A program made the translations under genes and the position numbers. Shown piece after piece: positions 57,562 to 64,000 of a stretch of 64,000 nt of DNA (position 1 is the stretch's first letter; each line of letters opens with the position of its first letter). The notes below the pieces were generated by a model that had not been told where the DNA came from, made no database searches, and saw only the letters and a program-made list of their open reading frames with translations. Origin of the DNA: Desulfuromonadaceae bacterium (GTDB lineage: Bacteria > Desulfobacterota > Desulfuromonadia > Geobacterales > Pseudopelobacteraceae); NCBI GenBank assembly GCA_028681335.1, contig JAQUIT010000001.1, positions 186,001 to 250,000 on the forward strand, given 5' to 3'.

Positions 57562-57563
57562 CT

Positions 57564-58790
57564 ATGGATTTCCTGCAAACTCTCAAAATAGCTCTCCGGG
57601 CTTTGCGCACCAACAAGATGCGCTCATTTCTGACGATGCTCGGCATCATCATCGGAATAGCTGCGGTCATCGCCATGATGGCGGTCGGTTCAGGGGCAAG
57701 TTATGTTATCTCCCAGCAGATTGCCAGCATCGGCAGCAACATTATCCTGGTTATTCCCGGCTCCACTACCAGCGGGGGGCTGCGCACCGGTAGCGGCGGC
57801 GCTCAGACGCTGACCAGCGACGACGTCAAGGCGATTATGAACGAGTGCCCATCAGTAGGGCTTGCGGCGGGTACGGTCCGCACTTCAGGACAGGTTGTCT
57901 ACGGCAACCTGAACTGGTCGACTGTTATAATGGGTGGTACACCTGAACTGTTTGAAATCCGCGAATGGCCGGTAACTGCTGGACGCAATATAACGCAGCA
58001 GGACGTTGATTCTGCCGTCAAGGTTTGTCTTTTAGGTCAAACAGTGGCGGACAATCTTTTTGGGTCAGCTGATCCGGTAGGCAATATCGTGCGCATAAAA
58101 AAGATACCTTTTACTGTTATCGGCGTTCTGGAGCGCAAGGGGCAATCTCCTCAGGGGACAGATCAGGATGACACTCTCTTTGTGCCGTTGCGCACCGCCC
58201 AGCGCAATCTGTCCCGCTCCCATCATACCAATAACGTTGGTGCGGTGATCGTCAAGGCCAAAAGCGAAGAGCTGCTTGGCAAGGCCGAAGAGGAAATCAA
58301 CAGTCTGCTCAACCAGCGTCACCGCATTACTGGCGGTAAGGAACCTGATTTTTCGACGCGTAACCTGTCTGAAATTTTGGCGGTGGCTGAAAAATCAGCG
58401 AAGGCCATGTCGCTGCTGCTGGGGGCGGTGGCTTCGATATCGCTGATTGTCGGCGGGATCGGAATCATGAATATCATGCTGGTTTCGGTTACTGAACGTA
58501 CCCGCGAGATCGGCATCAGGATGGCGATCGGTGCCAAGAAAAATGATATCCTTATGCAGTTTATGACCGAGGCGGTTCTGCTGACCATGCTGGGAGGTTT
58601 GATCGGCATTGCTCTTGGCACCGGAGGTGCTACCATCGTTTCCAGTCTTCTCGGTTGGCCAACCATGATTTCGATTCAGTCCATCTCCATTGCTTTTGTA
58701 TTTTCCGCTGCGGTCGGTATTTTCTTTGGCTTTTATCCTGCCAGGAAAGCGGCCGGGCTCAACCCGATAGATGCCCTGAGGTATGAATAA
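57564..58790 (+). CDS. macB: MacB-type ABC transporter permease
   Basis: ALRALRTNKMRSFLTMLGIIIGIAAVIAMMAVGSGA; GIGIMNIMLVSVTERTREIGIRMAIGAKK. Confidence 0.95.
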   Translation: MDFLQTLKIALRALRTNKMRSFLTMLGIIIGIAAVIAMMAVGSGASYVISQQIASIGSNIILVIPGSTTSGGLRTGSGGAQTLTSDDVKAIMNECPSVGLAAGTVRTSGQVVYGNLNWSTVIMGGTPELFEIREWPVTAGRNITQQDVDSAVKVCLLGQTVADNLFGSADPVGNIVRIKKIPFTVIGVLERKGQSPQGTDQDDTLFVPLRTAQRNLSRSHHTNNVGAVIVKAKSEELLGKAEEEINSLLNQRHRITGGKEPDFSTRNLSEILAVAEKSAKAMSLLLGAVASISLIVGGIGIMNIMLVSVTERTREIGIRMAIGAKKNDILMQFMTEAVLLTMLGGLIGIALGTGGATIVSSLLGWPTMISIQSISIAFVFSAAVGIFFGFYPARKAAGLNPIDALRYE

Positions 58791-59205
58791 AATGACTGAC
58801 TGTCCGATGTGTTGCCGCTGGGATGAAAATTCAGATCTGCAGATTATTGAGCTGCAGCACTCTTATGTAACTCTCAACCGTGACCAGTATTTTCCCGGTT
58901 ATACACTGTTGTTCACAAAGTGTCATGCCACTGAACTATTCCACCTCGATCAGGATGTGCGCAGCGCTCTCATGGAGGAGGTTACCACTGTGGCACAGGC
59001 GCTCTACGCGGTCTATGCCCCTGACAAGATGAATTATGAGCTCCTGGGCAATATGGTGCCGCATATCCACTGGCATATCGTGCCGCGCTTCCGCTCCGAA
59101 CCACTCTGGCCACGTCCGATATGGGCCGAGCCGCACGATGAACTCTGTCTGCCGGTGGACGAATACCGGCAGCGGATAGAACGTATCCGGAGAGAGCTCG
59201 CATGA
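58783..59205 (+). CDS. HIT-family hydrolase
   Basis: MVPHIHWHIVPRF histidine triad. Confidence 0.9.
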   Translation: MNKMTDCPMCCRWDENSDLQIIELQHSYVTLNRDQYFPGYTLLFTKCHATELFHLDQDVRSALMEEVTTVAQALYAVYAPDKMNYELLGNMVPHIHWHIVPRFRSEPLWPRPIWAEPHDELCLPVDEYRQRIERIRRELA

Positions 59206-60491
59206 TTCGTCACTCTCTCCATACGCTTAAAAACGGCCTGCGCGTTGTCTGTGTCGAAATGCCGCATCTGCATGCCGCTGAGCTGGCGGTTTATATCAAA
59301 GTCGGCGGGCGTAATGATCCATCTGGTCGCGAAGGTCTCTCGCATTTTCTGGAGCACATTCTCTTTCGTGGTACCGCTGAGTTTCCCTCGTCTCTGGCAA
59401 TCGAGTCGGCATTCGAGATCATAGGCGGCGCTCCGAATGCCGCGACCGATGCCGAGTCGACTTATTACTATTCACGGGTTCATCCGGACAGCATCAAGCG
59501 CGGCATGGAAATATTTGCTTCGATGTTGACAAAACCGCTCCTGAGCGGAATCGACGTCGAAAAGCGGATTATAGCCGAGGAAGCCAGGGAGGACCTGAAC
59601 GAACAGGGGGAAGAGGTCAATCCCGACACCATCGTCAGCAGGATGCTCTGGCCACGGCACCCGCTCGGGATGCCGACAATCGGCACGCTTGAAAGTATTG
59701 CCGCCATCGAACAGAGTGATCTCAGGCGGCATCTGGATACGTATTATGTGCCCTCAAACGCGGTTCTTGTTGTCTCCGGGCCGGTACAGAGCCGTGCCGT
59801 TGTCGCCGCTGCACGGGATTGTTTTGGAGGGTGGTCTAATGAGTTGGTGCCTGCAACGCATCTTGTAACATTACGCCGTTTATCACCACAGCTTCGCTGT
59901 GTACATGACTCAGACAGCCAGATGGGGCTGCAACTGGCGTTTCTTGGCTTTGCCCGCGATGATCGCCGCTTCATGGCGTTGCGTTTTTTGCGGAGAATCC
60001 TTGCCGGCGGGGGGAGCTCGCGTCTCCATTTACGCTTGCGGGAGGAACTCGGTATAGTTTATTCCGTGGATGGCGCCATAGGTGCCTACGATGAAACCGG
60101 TTGCATGGCTTTTGATCTGTCCACCGCTCCGGAAACCTTGATTCATGCGGTCGAAGCCGCACTCGAGGAGTTGCGCCGTATCACAACGACACCTGTTCCT
60201 GGAGATGAGCTGGAGCGGGTTCGTAATTCCTATATTTTTGATCTTGAGTTTAGCCGGGATTCTGCTTACGAGATGGGTGGAAGGTATGGCTGGGGTGAAC
60301 TGATGGGGGTCGTCAGAAGTATAGAGGAGGATCAATGCGAAGCGCGCCGGATCACAGCGGCGGATATCCAGGAAACCGCTCTGGCGCTGTTTGCACCGGC
60401 AAATCTACGTCTGGTAGCTGTCGGGCCGTGGAAGCGCGGTATGAAGAAGGCACTACAGGAACGTATAACAAGGTATCAACAACAATTCTGA
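59202..60491 (+). CDS. M16-family zinc peptidase
   Basis: GLSHFLEHILFRGTAEFPS (HxxEH); LRLREELGIVYSVDG. Confidence 0.92.
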   Translation: MIRHSLHTLKNGLRVVCVEMPHLHAAELAVYIKVGGRNDPSGREGLSHFLEHILFRGTAEFPSSLAIESAFEIIGGAPNAATDAESTYYYSRVHPDSIKRGMEIFASMLTKPLLSGIDVEKRIIAEEAREDLNEQGEEVNPDTIVSRMLWPRHPLGMPTIGTLESIAAIEQSDLRRHLDTYYVPSNAVLVVSGPVQSRAVVAAARDCFGGWSNELVPATHLVTLRRLSPQLRCVHDSDSQMGLQLAFLGFARDDRRFMALRFLRRILAGGGSSRLHLRLREELGIVYSVDGAIGAYDETGCMAFDLSTAPETLIHAVEAALEELRRITTTPVPGDELERVRNSYIFDLEFSRDSAYEMGGRYGWGELMGVVRSIEEDQCEARRITAADIQETALALFAPANLRLVAVGPWKRGMKKALQERITRYQQQF

Positions 60492-60505
60492 ATAATATCC
60501 ATGAT

Positions 60506-61204
60506 TCAGGCGGAGACCCGGTCGCGGTCGAACTCTTTGCAACTCCTCGTAATGCCGGCAATGACAGCTTCAACCGTTTCGTCCAGGCTGATGAAGCTGA
60601 GGCCGATACCGGGGGGGGTACGCATGATTCCCCACGGCATTGTCCTGCGAACTTCTGCCTGGATCGTCCAATCAAATTCCGGAATTACGACGGTCAGCCG
60701 GTCTCCTCTGCTGAACTTCTCAGCATTAAAATCAACGATGAACATGCCTCCCCATGAAATATTCAGGGTAAATCCACGTAATTGACTGTCGTTATAATTA
60801 ACAAGTGTAGAAAGACATACTGGATGGCGTCGGAATACGCGCAATTTTCTTGGTTCAAATGTTGAACAGGTTTTGGATAGAAAATCGTCAAGGTTTCTGT
60901 CCTGCTTGGCGCTTCCCGGCATCGTCATCGGTACGAGCATGCCGCCCATCGTCCTCACCCGCAATGTCGGGAAAAAATTGGCCAGCGTGCAGGCGACTAT
61001 TTTTTCCTCTCCCTTTGACTTGATAATTGAAGGGAGGTCTACCAGTATTCCACTGTACAAACCTTCGAGAGCGAGATTTTCTGCTTCGCAGAAACTGGCA
61101 CAGGGAACTGCCAGAGCTCCGGCTCTGTTCAGGACGGCTGTCAGAGCCGCCCTTGTCTCATCAATATATGAGACAACAAGTATTGGTTGTGGTGGTAACG
61201 GCAT
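60506..61204 (-). CDS. PilZ-domain protein with N-terminal receiver-like region
   Basis: RVFRRHPVCLSTL and NISWGGMF (PilZ RxxxR / NxSxxG-type motifs); N-terminal ILVVSYIDETRAALTAVLNRAGALAVPCASFCEAENL resembles a degenerate receiver. Confidence 0.75.
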   Translation of the reverse strand: MPLPPQPILVVSYIDETRAALTAVLNRAGALAVPCASFCEAENLALEGLYSGILVDLPSIIKSKGEEKIVACTLANFFPTLRVRTMGGMLVPMTMPGSAKQDRNLDDFLSKTCSTFEPRKLRVFRRHPVCLSTLVNYNDSQLRGFTLNISWGGMFIVDFNAEKFSRGDRLTVVIPEFDWTIQAEVRRTMPWGIMRTPPGIGLSFISLDETVEAVIAGITRSCKEFDRDRVSA

Positions 61205-61207
61205 CCG

Positions 61208-61711
61208 CTACTCTTCAATAGAGAGCGCTACCATGAACCATTCCGTGTCAGTGGCAAATTTGAGTGTGATATTTTCTAGGTTATTTCCTGAAGAAACAAC
61301 ATAGTCAGCGCCATTAACGACCGAAGGTGTAGAAAGCTGAATGTCCGACCCGCCTGTGGAGAGGTGCTGTTTGAAAGAGCCGGCAAGCATATTGGCAATC
61401 TCACCCATGGCATCATTGACGTCATCGTCAATTTCGGTAACCTCCATGCCGAGCATCAAAGAGGTGAAAGATATGGCCAGTGGCCATGGCAAGTGCACGC
61501 TCACCAACCCGTTGTACGTCCCGGCCAGACCAACCATGGCAGTCAGGCACTCCTTGAAGTGTGTCGTGACATCAACCTGAATCGGCAGGTGCATCAGATC
61601 CTCTACCCCGACCATATTGATGAACACATCCTGGACATCCTTGATAAAGCTTTTTATCAGCTCGTCTTCGGTCATGTTGATTGCAGCTAGTGTTTCAGGC
61701 TTTATCGGCAT
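61208..61711 (-). CDS. CheX-like chemotaxis phosphatase
   Basis: DAMGEIANMLAGSFKQHLS (ExxN); paralogous to 10299-10793. The ORF track starts at 61726. Confidence 0.82.
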   Translation of the reverse strand: MPIKPETLAAINMTEDELIKSFIKDVQDVFINMVGVEDLMHLPIQVDVTTHFKECLTAMVGLAGTYNGLVSVHLPWPLAISFTSLMLGMEVTEIDDDVNDAMGEIANMLAGSFKQHLSTGGSDIQLSTPSVVNGADYVVSSGNNLENITLKFATDTEWFMVALSIEE

Positions 61712-61731
61712 GTTCTCTTCCCCCATTTAAA

Positions 61732-62229
61732 TTAACTGGCAAAGCTGTCCCGTTCATCATCAGAAAACATCAGGTCTACGTCCATGATTATCAATAATCT
61801 TTCGGCATGGCTAAATACGCCGGTGATAAACTCCTGACCGACTCCCCCCGATGTCATCATTGAGGGGGGAGGATTTATCTCGCTGTTATGAATGCGGATA
61901 ACTTCGGAAACGGCATCCACTATAAAACCAGTTAGCGTGCCGGCAACATCCATAACAATGATGCGGGTGCGGTTACTGTTCTCCGTGTCCATGAGGCCAA
62001 AGCGCCTGCGCATGGATATAATCGGGATTACCTTGCCGCGAAGGTTGATGACACCTTCAACATAATGCGGAGTATTAGGCATTTTTGTTATGGCCGGCAT
62101 GCGGATAATTTCGCGGACCTTAATGACTTCAACTCCATATTCTTCATCAGCGAGCATGAAGCTGACCAGCTGTATCAGCTCGTCATGCCGGGTGCTGTCG
62201 TTTGCTTTTACCAGGGCGGTTGTTGACAT
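61732..62229 (-). CDS. cheW: CheW chemotaxis adaptor
   Basis: LIQLVSFMLADEEYGVEVIKVREIIRMPAITKMPNTPHYVEGVINLRGKVIPIISMRRRFGL. Confidence 0.95.
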   Translation of the reverse strand: MSTTALVKANDSTRHDELIQLVSFMLADEEYGVEVIKVREIIRMPAITKMPNTPHYVEGVINLRGKVIPIISMRRRFGLMDTENSNRTRIIVMDVAGTLTGFIVDAVSEVIRIHNSEINPPPSMMTSGGVGQEFITGVFSHAERLLIIMDVDLMFSDDERDSFAS

Positions 62230-62361
62230 GAAAACTCCTTTTTACGGAAAACAATCAAATGGGAGCTGAGATAAAGTGACTTCTGCGATTTTACAGAACT
62301 TTTTCCGGCGGTCAAGGGCATTCTGCATGCATGCTCTCCAATCCGCAAGCAGGGTGCTTTA

Positions 62362-63810
62362 TTACGGGTACTTTGCCTCCAGAACGGTTATCTGGATTCG
62401 GCCGATAATAGCTATAATGGGCTCCATATCATGCGGGAGATGCCCTCCAAGCAGTTTGATGTGAGTCGGGTCAGCCGGAAGCTGGTTATAGGTAGGGTCA
62501 ACCGAAACCCACCGTCCATCGATAAAGCTCTCGGCCCAGCTGTGATAGAGAAAGCCCATTCCTTCGAGATACACCAGGCCGGAAACAAAGCGAGTTGGAA
62601 TGCCGGCTGCACGTGCCAATGCGGTATAGAGGCGGGCGTGTGTCTGGCAGTTGCCGTTCTTCGACTTGAGGCTTGCAACGGCACCGCCGCCGTCATCAAT
62701 AGTGTCATTGAGCCATTGAGCAGTCCATGAGGCAAGAGCTCTGGCCAGCTCTTCCCGGTTTTTGGTCCCGGCCGCGATGGCTTTGGCCTGAGTGATGATT
62801 TCCGGTGCATCGGACTCTATCTTGTCGGCTGGTTTGAGAGAGGCCTCATCATATATTTGCGGTGGTGAGTCAGGAATGTTTGTGGCCAGGGAGCCGGTCT
62901 TTATAGTGATCTGTCCTGTGCCGGATCTCTCCATTTGCTGCCCACCGCCTTGAAGCAGCACGAGGGAGTCATTCCAGTTGCTGATTTGTATCGACAGGCC
63001 GGTCAAGGTCTTCGGGGTTCTGATTGGCGGTGTTACGCGCACCAGACTAAAGTCATAGATCAGATCTTTTTTGGCAAGCGCCCAGCCACTGATAAAAGCA
63101 CCAATGGTATCCGGGCGTTCCATTTTTGTTATTACCAGGCCTTCACGGACTGATTCCTCAAGCGTATTACCCTGCTTGTCTACCCAGATGTCATTGTTGA
63201 CAAAGGTATACAGGTCGTTGCGGAGTTTGAGTGCGGTGAGACCCTCCGTCGTTTTTTCCTCGCCCAGAACAGAGATATGTACCTCTTTAATTTTTAACTC
63301 TTCCGGGTCAAAAACCTGAATTTTATATGTCCTTCCCGTTGTGACGGCATGCATCAGCGGATAGAGATTAAGGGCCGGCCCGGGATAGACGTTGCCTTTA
63401 AAGCGGAGGATTTTGTCGGTAATTTTACCGCGTACTTCGCTTTTGATTTGGATGCTGTCGCCATTGACTTTGCCGGTGATGTGCGACGACAAGCCGTTTA
63501 CGGTCTGCTCTACATCAAAGGAGCGAAGAACAAGTTTCTTTGAAACCATGTATGTCTCACGCGTGGAAGCTTCTTTGGAAAAGTTCATAACTTTCATTCG
63601 TACGCTGCCGTTACCATCCATCCGGTAGCCACCATCCGACTTTTCTATCTGTTGCCGGTAGAATCCGACCTGTTCGCTATTTACATAAATTCCGAACCAG
63701 CGTTCGGACAGTGGTGGAACATCGATTTTGTCAAAAGTATCCGCCATAACGGTCAGGCTGCTGCAGAGCATAATCATGCCTGCAACAAGAAATCTGGAAT
63801 ATACATTCAT
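62362..63810 (-). CDS. Secreted/periplasmic transglutaminase-like protein
   Basis: Signal peptide; KNGNCQTHARLYTALARAAGIPTRFVSGLVYL...YHSWAESFIDGRWVSVDPTYNQ (Cys-His-Asp triad). Confidence 0.9.
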   Translation of the reverse strand: MNVYSRFLVAGMIMLCSSLTVMADTFDKIDVPPLSERWFGIYVNSEQVGFYRQQIEKSDGGYRMDGNGSVRMKVMNFSKEASTRETYMVSKKLVLRSFDVEQTVNGLSSHITGKVNGDSIQIKSEVRGKITDKILRFKGNVYPGPALNLYPLMHAVTTGRTYKIQVFDPEELKIKEVHISVLGEEKTTEGLTALKLRNDLYTFVNNDIWVDKQGNTLEESVREGLVITKMERPDTIGAFISGWALAKKDLIYDFSLVRVTPPIRTPKTLTGLSIQISNWNDSLVLLQGGGQQMERSGTGQITIKTGSLATNIPDSPPQIYDEASLKPADKIESDAPEIITQAKAIAAGTKNREELARALASWTAQWLNDTIDDGGGAVASLKSKNGNCQTHARLYTALARAAGIPTRFVSGLVYLEGMGFLYHSWAESFIDGRWVSVDPTYNQLPADPTHIKLLGGHLPHDMEPIIAIIGRIQITVLEAKYP

Positions 63811-64000
63811 TGATGTGAGCCCTTTTAATGTGAACACGCACGTGTCGGTGGTCTTGAACCGCCTAATAGAGAGGTGAAGGCGGTTGAAGTCTGATCGCTT
63901 GTGGTGCTGGTGGGGTTGAGACGGTACGGTTTTGTTTAGTTTTGTTCAGTGGTTTTGCCATTGCTAACCTCGGCAGCAGCAGTGGGGCGGGGTACTGTTT

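Noticed and set aside
1-64000. CRISPR arrays, tRNA/rRNA genes, transposases, prophage or defence systems
   Set aside because: None seen by eye; the coding content is explained by secretion, flagellar, chemotaxis, efflux and housekeeping genes.

Overview
The window is a chromosomal segment that looks like a Geobacter/Pelobacter-type Deltaproteobacterium; this is inferred from gene content and no search was run. From left to right it holds: the dapF 3' end; a partial type II secretion cluster (gspC, D, E, F); an orphan pair of a FliK-like protein with a triple internal repeat and an FlhB-C-terminal-domain protein; phosphomannomutase; a CheY/CheX/CheC-receiver cluster; and a large flagellar operon (flgB-flgC-fliE-fliF-fliG-fliH-fliI-fliJ-motE-like-fliK-flgD-flg_new-flgE-fliL-M-N-O-P-Q-R-flhB). 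Next come an RND efflux pump with pabBC and an outer-membrane factor, a PfkB kinase, TPR and RodZ-like proteins, receiver/Usp/histidine kinase genes, an FAD oxidoreductase, a hemerythrin, an M16 peptidase pair, Mla-type lipid transport genes with an embedded EVE-domain gene, lon, macAB, HIT plus a third M16 peptidase, and PilZ/CheX/CheW and transglutaminase genes. The main points for follow-up are: (i) fliR and flhB lie in the same frame, separated only by a TGA, and the conserved FlhB N-terminus has no usual in-frame start codon; (ii) an apparent free-standing small RNA locus upstream of macA, with its own promoter and terminator; (iii) a near-perfect sigma54 promoter plus inverted repeat in front of flgB; (iv) a hook protein FlgE whose middle is a long Ala/Thr-rich low-complexity segment; (v) a CheC-like protein fused to a receiver lacking the phospho-acceptor Asp; (vi) the triple-repeat FliK-like/FlhB-C pair. 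All product calls come from reading motifs in the translated ORFs.
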